64,000 nucleotides of DNA. Source: Heloderma charlesbogerti (taxonomy: Eukaryota > Chordata > Lepidosauria > Squamata > Helodermatidae). The stretch spans positions 124,001 to 188,000 of the forward strand of contig JANEZZ010002682.1 of the NCBI GenBank assembly GCA_026122225.1, given 5' to 3'. Shown one piece after another: positions 11,901 through 26,240 of this stretch (its first letter is position 1; each line of letters starts with the position of its first letter). Both the position numbers and the translations under genes were made by a program. The notes under the pieces were generated by a model. It made no database searches. It had not been told where the DNA came from and saw only the letters and a program-made list of their open reading frames with translations.

Positions 11901-14900
11901 CATCTCCACATGACTGCTCACTGGAAGCCATCTTCTCCTGATTGCAAGACACCAGGTACTCTTTTTCTGGTCAGCAGATATGGCTACCTCTCTTGAGAAA
12001 TTAACATTGTGAAGGGGGAACTGTTGGCAAGGATGTTCTGCAAAGTTACCCCTTTCTCAAGTGTGCTCCAGCCTGGGTGGGGAAACTGCACCTGATCCCA
12101 TCTGCCAACCTGTAAGCATCTATTGGACAGCTGTGGTGAAAACACTGTGCGGCCTTGCCTTTACGATTAGCAAGGGTCCTGGCATGGAAGACAAGCTTGG
12201 GAGCCATTTCACTGGCATATGGCTGCTGTCCCTGGCCAAATGCCATCCACCAACTTCCACTTTCAGGTCATTGATTTTACATACAGCAGGTCACAGGCAA
12301 AGGCCATGGCCGCTTGAGCCAAAGTTGTCAAGAGGATGTGGCCCTTGTGTCAGCCTGGCCTGCCAGCCAGCTGCACAACACTGCTTCTACGAGGCAGTTG
12401 GTAAAGGGCCTGCAATTCATGGGAAAGGTGAAGGCGCTCTATAAATCACAACACTTCTTGCTGCTGACAAGGTCTCTGGGTATTTCAACAATAGGAAGCC
12501 CCACAGTTCAGGAAGAGGATTTGCAAGAACTGCATGAGAACTAGGTGTGGGGAGGAGAAACATGCCAGGGCTTTTGCCTGCCTGGACATCTCACTCTCTG
12601 ACATGGGAAACCCTTTAAATCCCAGATGCGTGGGGGAAAGTACGCAGTAGTGTGAGAGCGGCACTCCGCATCCACTCAGTGGCACTTCCTTCATTTTTAC
12701 TCCAGAGCGCAGCGCAGCACTGGAAACAAAGTCCTTGAGCCAAGCAGGAAGCTTGCTTCAGAAATTGTAGTGGCTAATCCCAGGTGTAAAGCATCCCCAC
12801 TCCCCCAAAGGCACCCACCAACTCCCAGTTAAAACCAGAGCTGTGCGTACTAGAAAAATAAAACTGCAACTAGCTGATCCAGTTCCGCATCAAAAAATGC
12901 TGAACTTTGCAGTCTGTGTGTGTGTAGTAAAGTTGTTAATATGTTCCATTATCCTGCAAAATCTTTTTTCCATTTGCCATGGGAAGGGATAAGGAGCTCT
13001 GCTCCAACACTACCAATCTCATTCGATATCTTTCTCCTTTCTCTTCCATTTGAGAGATTTCAGCATGCTTTGAAGTGAATTGTTGGAGTCATAAGGCCTA
13101 GAAACTTTGGGTTTTAAAACAAAAATGGAGAAATATATAGAAAGTTGAATCTAGCAGCCAGTACCACATTCCTCAGCTTTTCTGAGCTCCAGTGGAATCA
13201 CGGCATTGCACACACCCCTTCCTCTACATGATAAATTTCCTTCTCCCTGCTTTGCCACACAAACATGGTCGCCTTTCCAGCTTTCCTTCGCTGCAGCTCT
13301 TTTCACACACTTCTGGTTCAGGAATCAGCCCTCAACTCCTCTACATCAACAGGTGCCTGATGACACCAGACAGTTGCACCAGGGGAAGCGCTCCATCTCC
13401 GTGGGCACAAAGCCCCGCTGGGACTAGCATTAACGGGGAGAATTCTGGTGGGGATTTCCAGGCTCTCTCGGCAGATGTTACAAATGCCTGGTCCCAAGAA
13501 TAGGCTTAGAGCTACAGCTTGCGAGGAGGGAAATGGACCTGTCCTCCCACATGGACTTGAGCAAATCATCCGTTCTTCGTTTGGGGCCATGCCACCTGAA
13601 GTGGAGCAGGGAATGGCCGTGAGGGCTTCACAGCTATGGCATCTCAAATACAAATATCCTCCCTACTAAAACTCGCCTGGCAGAAACCGTAATGTCCTTT
13701 CAGTGCCAGGCCAGGCCATTAAAAAACCAGATGTGTTGGACTAGAACTCCCATCATGCCCATCCAGCATGGCCAATGGCACTGAATGCCGGGAGTTGCAG
13801 TCCAACACATCTGGAGGGCACCAGGGTGGGGATCTTTCGCGGTGGATAAATCCATTCATGGCTGCTAGTTACAGTGGCTCTACAGAACATCCGTTTCCCA
13901 AGACCGCATGTGCCTCTGGACCCCAGTCGCTGGAGAGCCACAGCATAAGGGAGCCACGTCCGGTTTGTCAGCTTCCTGGAGGCATCTGGCTGATCCTTGT
14001 GGGGAACAAGGTGCGGGACTAGACGCAGCAGGCCTCTTTGCGTGGTCATTCGGCCTTTGCGTGATGTGTCAAAACTGGCACGGCCAGTTTTGCAGGATCT
14101 CGGGAACGCTGTGCCATTATGTGTGCCTTTGCCACATGAGCGCATAGCTTGCCAGCTTGTGTGCCATTAAACATCCCGTTTCATTTCTCCCCCCCACCCT
14201 GTTCACTTATTTAAAGAAGCAGGTTGCTAGCCCTCATGAGATGCTGATAAAAAGCTTGAAAACATTCCTACGCACTTCCCTGTCTTCCAGTCCCTTCTGT
14301 CCAGAGCTCGATTTGTACCAACTCTCAGCCCTGGAACCAATTTTCAGGGCCTGGATTGAGGCCTGCAATACATGAAGTAATAGTCAATCAGCGGAACTCT
14401 GAGCGAATGACGAGTGCACCGCACAACAGCAACCTATCCTCAACACATCTGGGTGGGTCAGGGAATTTTTGTTAATTTTTTCTATCTATACCCTGCCTTT
14501 CCTCCCAAGGAGTTCGAAGTGGTGGTCATGGTACCCCTGCATGGTTTATTCCTCACAACAACCCTGTGAGGTAGGTGAGGCTGTGAGATAGCAAGCAGCC
14601 CAAGGTCAGCCAGAAAGCTTTGACAACGACGTGATGTTTTGAACCTGGTCCTAATCTGACACTAATCACGACACACGCTGGCTCTATTATGCCATAAGAC
14701 AATTTCTGCTCCAAGACAAGTTTGATTCTGCAACTGTTTAGTTCTGCATTAAAAAACAAACATTTTGCACAATGCATTGCAAGTCTGTTCATGAAGGCAG
14801 GCTGCAAGGGCCTGACCCCTTCTAGCACCAGAGATTTCGCCAGCCATTACCCACACGTCCAAGTCTATAGGGATTAGAAAATGTCTTTTTAAAAGCCCGG

Positions 14901-17900
14901 CTACAAAAATCACATGCTACAGAGTCACATCACACACACAGCCCTGGGGGGACTTACCCTCTAGGGAGACATGCTTGAATTTCAGACATCCAGGAATTCA
15001 GTTGCTGGTCATCTCCAGCCTCAAATATAATGTCCGTGGAGGTGTTCACCTGCCGGGTTGGGGGGGGGGGAGGTATTAGGAATCATAGGTTGGAAGGGGT
15101 CCAACCCCCACTGTGAAGAGGAACTCTTCAGACAGGAACTATTTCAGCCCCAATTGGAGTTCTAGCTGGTTTTGCGTCTGCACTCCACCGTGCAGACACA
15201 AGACCAGCTAGAACTCCCAATTGGGGCTGAAATGGTTCCTGTCTGAAGAAAAGGCTTCTGCCTGGATTCTCAGACAACACACTGCTTCTTCCAGGATCTT
15301 CTCTGTGCCTGCCCTCCCACCCCGCCCCAGGAATGCCACACCGTATTCTTGCTTCGGGGAAGAGACTCTCCCGTCCTACCTCCAGCTTGGAGAGCGGCCA
15401 TAGCTCAGTGGCAGAACAGTAGGCCCAGGTTCCATCTTTGGCATCTCCACTTACAAGGTTCTGGTAGCAGGCGAAGGCAAGACCCCTCTCCCTGAGCCTC
15501 CAGAGGAAGCTGCTGCCAGACAGAGCAGACGGTCCTTTGCTAGATGGGCAAAGACTCTGACCTGGAATCTGGCAGCTTCTCTGGCCCCCACACCAGGCAG
15601 TCCTCATTAGAAGGGCAGTTCTACATCAGAATAAGAGCCCCCCCCCCACCCCCAAAACCTGGGCAAAATTCTGCCTCCAGGCAATGGCCACCCAGGTGAC
15701 GCCACAAGAACAAGCCCCAAATCACACAGTGGGGGCATCCACCCCTCGCTCTCGGAATGACAATGCCCCCAGCCTCACCCATGACTGCGGCTGCCATAAA
15801 AGGGGGCAGAAGCATCTCCTTACCTTGAGCACAAAGGTGCGCAGGTTGTCTGGCATCTCCAGGGAAGTACACCGGCGGATTTCTTGCGCTGCCGAGCAAG
15901 GGGTTTGTAGCTTGGGCCGTGAGCTCTGTGGGGAGAGGCAGAAGATGGGTCGTGGTCAGCAACGGTCACAGGCTGGATGGGAAAGCAGCCCTCCCCAGTA
16001 GCTGTGGCATTCGAAGGACTACCTTCAAGCAGGACAGCTCTGTGAAGCCCTCATGATCAATACATGCCGATCGACAAGTTCACGGTGGATCAATGCGATT
16101 CTCTTTTAAAGCCATCTAAGTTAGCAGCCATTGCCACATCTTGTGGTAGCGTAACGCCGTAGATTAATTGCTTGCTCAGTCTATTGTTTTGCATGAAAAA
16201 ATGAAACATTGCCTTCACAACAGAAAGGCAGTCTGCACATGCTCACTGGCACCTGCAGCAAGCCACAGAAAGCCTTTGGGAAGAGAACACTTCCCCCTGG
16301 CCCCCCCCCAGGGAATTGAGTCTGTGCGAGAGCTGGCACAGTATCATGGCTAAGATTGAGCAGCAAGTCAAGATGTTGCCAGTTCAAATCTCGCCTCTGC
16401 CTTGAAATCACTAGGTGGACCCGTCAAGCCACTCTCTCTGAGCCTCAGTCAATACAGCAGATGATAATATCAACTTACCTTACAGCAGCCTTCCCCAACC
16501 TGATGCCCTGGTCATGCTGGCTGGGGATGATATGAGTTGCAGTCCAGCACAGCTGGAGGGAACCAGGTTGGGAAAGAGTGCCTGACGGGGTGGTTGAAAG
16601 GCCTGCACTAGATCTAGGTAGGCAAGCTGGCACCCTCCAGGTTCAGCCAATGGTCAGGGATTATGGGAGTTGTAGGCAAAAACATTGGAGGGCACCAGGT
16701 TGCCTACCCCCACCCTGGGTAATACACACCAAGTGTTTTCAACACTTGAGAGTTGCAATACAGTGTTGGACTGGGAGCTGGGAGTTCTGGGTTCTAGTCC
16801 CCACTCGGCCATGGAAGCTCACTGGGTGACTTTGGGCCAGTCACAGACTCTCAGCCCAACCCACCTCACAGGGTTGTTGTTGTGAGGATGAAATGGAGAG
16901 AAGGATAATGTAAGCCGCCTTGGGTTCCTTGCAAGAGGAAAAAAGTCGGGGTATAAATGCAATAATAAATAAAAATAATAAATACAGAGGACAGTGATAT
17001 TATTTGTAGGCCATCTAAAATGATTAACAGATAATATTATCACCCCCGCCGCCTCCATCATCTTCTCTGGAGGTAGAAGTGCCCCAGATGTTCTTCTGTG
17101 GGGAGCATGGAATGAGAAAGACCAATGGGGAAAGTATCCAGCTACACACACAGAGCCAGACTTGCTGACCAGATGCCTGCGCTGGTCTCTGGCTGTTTAT
17201 CCTCCAATCCTGGCCCTCAGGCAAGAGGATACTGGTTCAGGCAGCAGAATTCGGGGAAGAGGGGGACACAACCTGACCAGCAATGACAGGAGGGGAAAGA
17301 CCATGCACATCCCGGCAAGAGATCAAACGCCAGAGGGTGCCAGTCCATTTGCCGCACGCAGATCAACTTTTAAGGGTTAGTTTCCAAGCTATGGCTGCAC
17401 CACATGATCATACAAAGTGGTCTTGTTTTCCCAAGCCAGATAGCTCCCTAGAGCTCAGAGCCATCTCTTCCGACCTGCAGCTCCTCTCCAGGGACCTTCC
17501 CCATTCCTGCTTTCTGAGATGCTGGGGATTCAACCTGGGACCTTCTGCCTTCAAAGCTTTTCTAAAGCCCATCCTCACTGCAGAGAGATCTCCAAAGCTC
17601 TTTGCAGTCTTTTCCATTCCCATGACAACTTCTCTTTTTCTGGTCCTCCAAGTGAGTGACGAGAAGCGAACCCAAGCAGCATCCACTCCCAACAGCCCTG
17701 AGAGAGACACACCAGACATTTCTAGCATCCTCCCTTCAGCACAGAGCAACAACTACAGATGGTGGTAAGAGAGCTGCTATAACCCCTCTATATACAGACA
17801 TAAAGTTGGGCCATCTTGTTCAAAACCCAGGTTTAGCGAAATGAGAATAGGAAAGGAATCTGAGCTGCCCACTTCACTCACAGCGAGGGAACAGGGAAAT

Positions 17901-20900
17901 AACATGTTGATTTTGGGACAAAGAATTTCTGGGCCAGCTACTGCTGCCCCCACTGCACCTTCTGTGCACCACATTTTCCTCTGGCCAGAACCTGGGAGAG
18001 AACAAAGTACATGGCTTCCACCCATTGTTTCTGGCCTTAGTTTCAAACCTTCCCTGAATCCAGCTGTCTCCATTCTCTCGGGCCACTGTTGCTCGGCCTC
18101 TTGGCGACCAAACATCCATGCAATGACAACAGAAATGTTATATGGTGCTGAAAAGGGTGTAATGGTTTCCATCGCTGGCAGGCTGCCCAGGTCAGACCCA
18201 AGTGGGCTTCAACAGGAATGGCAGGGAAAAGAAGCCCATTTTGGAAGGAGGACATCAATCCTTTCTCCATCTTTCCCAACAGTGTACCACTGAAAATGCT
18301 ACAGAGAGAGCTGGGGGGCCCTACTGAACAGGGTGAGCTGTGGGGCAGGGAGTGGGCGAGGATCCCCGAAAATCAGGTGAAGGCACTTTGCATGAGTCTA
18401 CTTCTGCTCACTATGGGAAATCCTGCCACTTGACCACGGAATTCTGTTCAGGCACTTGCCCACTCCAGCTTTTTTCAGATTTCTCCATTGTAACCCCCCC
18501 CCCCAGTTTAACAATGACAGCCATAAGGTCTAGAACCGTTATGGTATTTTAAAATATTTTTGGCAGAGATTCTCACTCAACTCAACGTGCAGTTTCTATG
18601 CATGAGTGGTGTGATCTTGGAATCACAGAACAGACCAAGCTCCTGATCAGTGGATTGGATTCTGCTTAATGTCAAATACAGTGGTACAATCTTCCAGTTG
18701 GTTAGCGTAGCATACAAGAGGCCTTGTGCTCATGCTGTTTGGCCCACCCTGCTTTGGTGACAAACAGCATGTCCAAGGCTATCTTCCTAGTTATTACGCC
18801 ACCCCAAGAGATCAGGAGGGAAAGAGCAGCCGGGAGCAATTTTTTAACATGATGCTGTAGGACTGGCGGCAGCAGCACAAGAAGGAGCTGTTACCAAAAG
18901 CGGTCGCAAGTGAGGGGAGAGGAGCTAAATGAAAGCAGGAGGCCTACGACGCAATTGGTTTACCAGACAGGCCGTTCCCAGTCCCAGCTGACAAAGCGCT
19001 TGGATTTTTCCATGGGCAAAAGCCTTAGAAATTCGCTTGGCTGAGAGGGACACCGTGACTCACTGGCCTTTAACAAGCCGCTGAGGAGGAAACAAACCAC
19101 TCAGGTCAGAGCTGTTCAAGAGAGGGGTACGTGGTGGCCGGGAGGAACCTCTGCCAAAACCAAGGTCTGCCGGATCCTGGCAAAAGACCACCCCACAAAA
19201 CTCGGGGACTGGAGGAAGGAGGGTTCTGTCGGAGGTTAAAAAGCAAGGAGAGATTCTTGCGGCTGCAGGAAACTCCATGGCTGCTTGAGATTCCAGCATC
19301 TGTGAAACCACTCACGGATGGAGAGCTGCAGAAGCTGTCCAGGAAGAAGGGAGAAAGATCGATGGTTTGTCCCCAGAATGGAAGACATGAGAAAGCAAAG
19401 GAAGAGAATAGAAAAAACAGGGAGGCCTGACACAGCCCAAGGACAAAGCTGGTGGATAAAACCAAGCCAAGAAAAATCTGTTTCCTGCCCTGGAGTCAGC
19501 TTTGGGACACAGTTTTAAGCCCACCTTTCAAGACAATATTCTCAAGATGCCAATTAAGAACAAGTTGGTTTACAAACGGATCTAACACCATTAAAAGCCC
19601 AGTGAAGTGCAACAAAAGTTTTTGACATATGTTAACAAATGTTAAATTTTTGGCATTGGGCAAACTGGTAAGGGGCGGTCCAAGATCGAGGTGCCCCCAT
19701 GACCAAGGTCCTGTCTCTGGCAGCTTAACACCCTAGGCCTTGGAAGGTACCTGGAGTTGGGCCCATAATGTGCAGTTCCATCTGGGAGGAGGGGGGCCTT
19801 CACTGCATTTCCAGCCTTCTCCAGCCTGCCCTGGTGCCCTCCAGATGTTTGTTTGTTTCATTTCTATACCATCCAATAGCCGAAGCTCTTGACACAGCTC
19901 AGATGTGTTGTACCACAACTGCCATTAACCCCAACCAGCATCACTACTGGCTGGGGATGATGGGAGTTGCAGCCTAACACATCTGGAGGGCCCCAGGTTG
20001 GGTAAGGCTACATTAAAGAACCAGGATACATTTCCTAGCCACGGAGGGACCATGGCCAGCTTCTCCAAAGCCTTGTGGGATACAGCATGTGATTTCAGCT
20101 TGTCACCTTGGCCACCAGCATCTTTCTTTTTTAGAAAACAATTGGAGGATGTTGGGGAAGGGGAAGAAAGGTGGAAGAGAGAGATGGACTGGATTTGTTG
20201 TTGTTGTTGTTCAGTCGTTCAGTCGTGTCCGACTCTTCGTGACCCCATGGACCATAGCACGCCAGGCCTTCCTGTCCTGCGTTCTCTCCCGGAGCGTGCT
20301 CAAGTTCATATTCATTGCATCCGTGATGCTATCTAGCCATCTCATCCTCTGCCGTCCCCTTCTCCTTTTGCCTTCAGTCTTTCCCAGCATCAGGGTCTTT
20401 TCCAGGGAGTTTTCTCTTCGCATTAGGTGGCCAAAATATTGGAGCTTCAGCTTCATTATCTGTCCTTCCAATGAGCACTCAGGGTTGATTTCCTTTAGGA
20501 TGGACTGATTTGACCTCCTTGCAGTCCAGGGGACTCGTAAGAGTCTTCTCCAGCACCATAGTTCGAAAGCATCAATTCTTCGGCGCTCAGCCTTCCTTAT
20601 AGTCCAGCTCTCACAGCCATACATTACTACTGGGAAAACCATAGCTTTGATTAGACGGACCTTTGTAGGCAAGGTGATGTCTCTGCTTCTTACTATGCTG
20701 TCTAGGTTGGCCATAGCTTTCCTCCCAAGGAGCAAGCGTCTTTTAATTTCATGGCTACAGTCACCGTCTGCGGTGATCTTGGAGCCCAAGAAAGTAAAAT
20801 CTGTCACTGCTTCCATTTCTTCCCCTTCTATATGCCAGGAAGTGATAGGGCCAGATGCCATGATCTTAGTTTTTTTAATGTTGAGTTTCAAACCAGCTTT

Positions 20901-23900
20901 TGCACTCTCCTCTTTCACCCTCAACAAGAGGCTCTTGAGATCCTCTTCGCTTTCTGCCATTAGGGTGGTATCGTCTGCATATCGGAGGTTGTTGATAATT
21001 CTCCCGGCAATCTTAATTCCAACCTGTGATTCATCCAACCCGGCATTTCTCATGATGTACTCTGCATATAAGTTAAATAAGCAGGGTGACAATATGCAGC
21101 CTTGTCGTACTCCTTTCCCAATTTTGAACCACTCGGTTGTTCCATGTGTGGTTCTTACTGTTGCTTCTTGATCCTCGTACAGGTTTCTCAGGAGACAGGT
21201 AAGGTGGTCTGGTACTCCCATCTCTTTAAGAATTTGCCACAGTTTGTTGTGATCCACACAATCAAAGGCTTTAGCGTAGTCAATGAAGCAGAAATAGACG
21301 TTTTTCTGGAATTCTCTTGCTTTCTCCATGATGCAGCGAATGTTGGCGATTTGATCTCTAGTTCCTCTGCCTCTTCTAAACCCAGCTTGTACTTCCGGTA
21401 GTTCTCGGTTCGCATACTGCTGAAGCCTAGCTTGTAGGATTTTGAGCATCACCTTGCTGGCATGTGAAATGAGCGCAATGGTGCGGTAGTTTGAACACTC
21501 TTTGGCATTGCCCTTCTTTGGAATTGGAATGTAAACTGACCTTTTCCAGTCTTGTGGCCACTGTTGAGTGTTCCAGATTTGTTTGCATATTGAATGCAGC
21601 ACTTTAACAGCATCATCTTCTAGGATTTTAAATAGCTCGGCTGGAATACTGTCATCTCCGCTAGCTTTGTTGTTACTAATGCTTCCTAAGGCCCACTTGA
21701 CTTCACTCTCTAGGATGTCTGGCTCAAGTTCAATGACCGCACTATCATGGCTATCAGGGACATTCAGATCTTTCCTGTATAGTTCTTCTGTGTATTCTTG
21801 CCACCTCTTCTTAATCTCATCTGCTTCTGTTAGGTCCCTGCCTTCTTTGTCCTTTATCATGCCCGTCTTGGCACAAAACGTTCCCTTGAGATCTCCAATT
21901 TTCTTGAAGAGATCTCTAGTCTTTCCCATTCTGTTGTTTTCCTCGATTTCTTTGCATTGTTCATTTAAGAAGGCCTTCTTGTCTCTCCTTGCTATTCTCT
22001 GGAACTCTGCATTCAGTTGGGTGTATCTTCCCCTTTCTCCCTTGCTTTTCGCTTCCCTTCTTTCGTGAGCTACTTGTAAAGCCTCATCTGACAGCCACTT
22101 GGCTTTCTTACATTTCTTTTTCTTTGGGACGGATTTCGTTGCTGCCTCCTGAACAATGTTACGGACCTCCGTCCATAGTTCCTCAGGCACTCTGTCTATC
22201 AGGTCTAATCCCTGAAATCTATTCCTCACCTCCACTGTATATTCATCAGGGATATGATTTAGGTCATACCTGAACGGTTTAGTGGTTTTCCCGACGTTCT
22301 TCAATTTAAGCCGAAATTTTGCAAGAAGCAGCTCATGATCTGAGCCACAGTCAGCTCCAGGTCTTGTTTTGACTGACTGTATGGAGCTTCTCCATCTTTG
22401 GCTGCAAAGGACATAATCAATCTGATTTCGATATTGACCATCTGGTGACGTCCATGTGTAGAGTCGCCTCTTGTGCTGTTGGAAAAGAGTGTTTGCTATG
22501 ATCAGCATGTTCTCTTGGCAAAACTCTATTAGCTTTTGTCCTGCTTCATTTTGTACACCAAGGCCATGCCTGCCTGTTATCCCGGTGATTTCTTGACTTC
22601 CTACTTTAGCATTCCAATCCCCTATGATAAAGAGGACATCTTTTTTTGGTGTTAGTTCTAGAAGGTGTTGTAGGTCTTCATAGAACCGATCAACCTCAGC
22701 TTCTTCGGCCTCAGTGGTTGGGGCATAGACTTGAATTACTGTGATGTTGAATGGTTTGCCTTGGATTCGTACTGAGATCATTCTATCATTTTTAAGATTG
22801 TACCCCAGTACTGCTTTTCCCACCCTTTTGTTGACTATGAGTGCTACTCCATTTCTTCTAAGGGATTCTTGCCCACAATAGTAGATATGATGGTCACCTG
22901 AATTAAATTCGCCCATGCCTGTCCATTTTAGTTCGCTGATTCCCAAGATGTCGATGTTCAGTCTTGCCATCTCATGTTTGACCACCTCCAGCTTACCTTG
23001 ATTCATTGATCTGACATTCCAGGTTCCTAAACAATATTGTTCTTTACAGCATCGGATTGAAATGGCAACCCACTCCAGTATTCTTGCCAAGAAAACCCCA
23101 TGGATGGACTGGATATTCCTGGTCAAAGAGACATCCTTTGCGCAACATAGAAACCAAAAAAGCACTTCCGCTTTGAACAGCACTTCCTGCCCCCTTCTCC
23201 GATTAGTCAAGCAAAAATGAGAAATTGTGGTTTGAAGGTGGCCAAGGATGAAACCACAGGAAAATCAGAAGTGGCCTTGTCTCAGGTCAGACCAGCTGGT
23301 CTGCCATTGTCCACTCCAACCTCCCCCTCCAGATGTTTTGGACTTCAACTCCCATCAGCCCCAGCTAGCATGGGCCATGATCAAGAATGTTAAGAGGGCA
23401 CCAGGTTAGGGAAGGCTGCTCCATTCTGACTCTTTCCCTGTTCCCTCCTATCTGGGACCTTCCGCAAATTTGTCTAAAAGGGGATTGGACAAATTCATGG
23501 AGGAGAAAGCTATCAATGGCTACTAGACCTGGCAGCTACATCTTGTCTCAATACCAGGTGCGAGGGAACATGAGCGGGAGGGTGCTGTTGCACTCATGTC
23601 CTGCTTGTGGGCTTCCCACTGGGGAAGCTGGTTGGCCACTGTGGGAACAGAATGCTGGACTAGATGGACCCTTGGCCTGATCCAGCCGGGCTCTTTGGAT
23701 GGCACAGCCATGAGCACTGTGCAAATGCCAATTGTGAGCTTCTTGCAGGTGGGGGCCTGCCCTTTGCTGCCTGATTTTGCCCTGTGAAACTCCACAGACA
23801 CTGACAGTGCATTCTCACAAATCCCCCACCATATTAATAATAGCAGCAGCAATGCAACACTTTCGGGATTGGGCAAGTTGGCAGCCCTAGGCCAGAGGCT

Positions 23901-26209
23901 GGAGGGGGAAGGACAATCGGATTTCCTTTTGCCTGTGGAGGGGGATGCAGCCAAAACACCCAAAATAATCCCAGCTCTTCTGCCTGTCTGGGAACCATTC
24001 ACTTCTGCTTTCTGTCTCTGTCACGCTGTTTTTGTTCCGAGTTTCGCATCCTTTTGGGGTTTGTGGGGCTGACTCACAGCCCCGTTTGCAATTTGGAGCC
24101 GACTGCAGCGGCAGCAGCTGCGGAAGCGTGTGTGTGGGGCATCTGATTGGTCAGCTTTTTTTCCAGGAGCGAGGGAGATGGGGGGAGAAAGAAGACGCAC
24201 TGATGTGCAAACAGATGGGAGTCTCAGCTTCTGGACTTCGGCTCTCTTTGGCTGTTCCCACCACGAGTTCCGTTGGTTCCTGTCTTTTGCCTCTGCTTCT
24301 TTCCAACTGAACTGGCAAGAGAAGGTTTTTCCCTTCTCGTCAGAAATGTAGGAAAAATTGATCTTAAAATTTTTTTTTTTCTTTTAAAAAATTACAAATT
24401 AAATAAAAGCAAAACTCATAGAGGACACTGAAGCATCTGTTGATTCTGCCTGTCATTTGTTGACGGCAGATGATGAGGGACCTGTGTGGCCAAACCAACA
24501 AGAGGCTGGAAAATGAATTTGTTCCAAGGGTCCCAGCAAAGAGGCAAGAATTTTCTTGAGAACTGGAACAGCTCCCAGAGTAGTGAGTTGAGCTCATGGC
24601 TTGCCTGAATATAGATAACATGAAACATTTCCTGCCTGCTTGACTCAGCCTGTGGGTTTATGCATGAGGCAGAATGAGGTGGGAGAATGGACTTGCTGCA
24701 ACTAGGGAATCATCTGCAAATGCTCCCTAGAGTTTAAAATAAAATAAAATGTAATGCCCAGAAGTAGAACTCTAGAGCATCAGGGAGCAAGTGTCTGTCT
24801 CAGCCCTCTCCTTGCTGTACACATTTTCTACTTGCAAGGTGGATTTTTTTTTAAATCTCAGAGACCACTCAAACATATGGTTTGATCTGCCACCTCAGAA
24901 CTCTGCCCCCTTATTAGGCTGCATGCATAAAGCCTGCCATGGGAAAATCACATATACACTGGTTTCCAGCTTAGCTGCTGCATTCAGCATCAATTGAAGC
25001 TTCCAGATGCTCTTTAAGGCTAGCCCCACATTGACCACATTGCAACAGTCTAACCATGATGTAACCAAGGCATGGATAACTACTGGTGCCATGTCAAACT
25101 GACTCAGGAATGGTTGCAGCTGCAGCACTAGACATGGTTGTGCAAATGCACTCCTTGCCACCCGAAGATCCAGGGACAGCGCAGGATCCAGGAGCACTCC
25201 CAAGCTATGATAAATAAAACAGGAAGGCTCAAAGAGAACACATCACTGCAAAAGACAGTCATTTTTCAATGTGCCATTCAGTTCTGCCCAAGTTGCTTTG
25301 CAGATCCTCAAAAGGGAACGCCCGGAAAACAACAGCAAGAGAAGAAGGGAGCAAACGCTTTTGGCTGGAAGAGATAAAGAGGCCAGCAGGCAGAGTCAAC
25401 AGGGCTCCGTAGCAAAACAGAACAGGGTGTCCTCTTAACACGCAAGCACAAAAACACCCCAGTTGCATCAAAAGAGTCCTGTGGACACCAGCCAGGGTTT
25501 TTAATTTTCCCAGTTCACAGATACTTAAACAGATTTGCAATAGCTAATGAAAGAATGTCACCTTCTCTGCTCTTTGCAAAGAGGGAAAAATTGACAATAA
25601 GCAGGAAAAAGAAACCCAGGCAAAGATAGAGACTCATAACATACCCTGAAACTACCAGGCAAATTAGATCTATTTATTTTCTGCTTGCTCTTTTAGCAGG
25701 CGTGGGGGGGGGGAGTGGGGAGAGTAAGAAGCAAATTATTGTTGTTTCAACTGCTGAGTTTGAAGTTAACAGCCTAGATGGTATCCAATTATTTTATCTG
25801 ATTTTCTTCTTGGTAAATACACTGTGGAATCCTGAGCAACCTAGGAAGTCTGGAAATGTTATCACAGAATCATAAGAGTTGGGAGGGACTTTGGAGATCA
25901 TCTAGTCCATTCCCAGTTTGGGAGCCCTGGCTTGTTACTCTCTGAATAAACCACTCATATGCAAAGAACAAACCCTGGCTTCTGACTCTGGCTTGTTAGG
26001 AGAGGGACAGGCCAGAGATTCCAGTTTGGGCACTGCGCTAAACAAGCCATGGCCAGAGAGTCCTGGCTTGTTTAGCCTCTCCCACTGGTAGGAGGACCCA
26101 AGCAGGAGTGATCTAGCAGCATGCACCAATATGCTTGTTCATTCCCGATAAGCCAGAATTTAATTTTTATATATATTATATTATATTATATATTATATTA
26201 TATTATTTG

Positions 26210-26240
<31 letters not shown>

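Larger units (their letters stand above)
11297..14957 (-). other. SH2B3: SH2B3 intron 4 (3.7 kb)
   Basis: Besides the listed repeats, the segments 11930-13720 and 14060-14470 show no feature I can name. Confidence 0.6.
15050..15823 (-). other. SH2B3: SH2B3 intron 3
   Basis: A 774-base intron that holds a G run, a short CR1 fragment (about 15076-15110, 'gaatcataggttggaagggg'), the hairpin at 15125-15249 and a SINE at 15396-15600. Confidence 0.8.

Noticed and set aside
15128..15607. 159-codon - strand frame in intron 3
   Set aside because: It is built from the hairpin and a reverse-read SINE; no protein family resemblance.
17283..17768. 161-codon + strand frame
   Set aside because: It spans a SINE fragment and unique intron sequence, has biased composition but no recognisable domain, and no splice or promoter context.
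20647..22273. Long + strand frames across the BovB element (174, 166 codons and others)
   Set aside because: Antisense of BovB ORF2. The second BovB copy shows matching shadows at 46703-48205.
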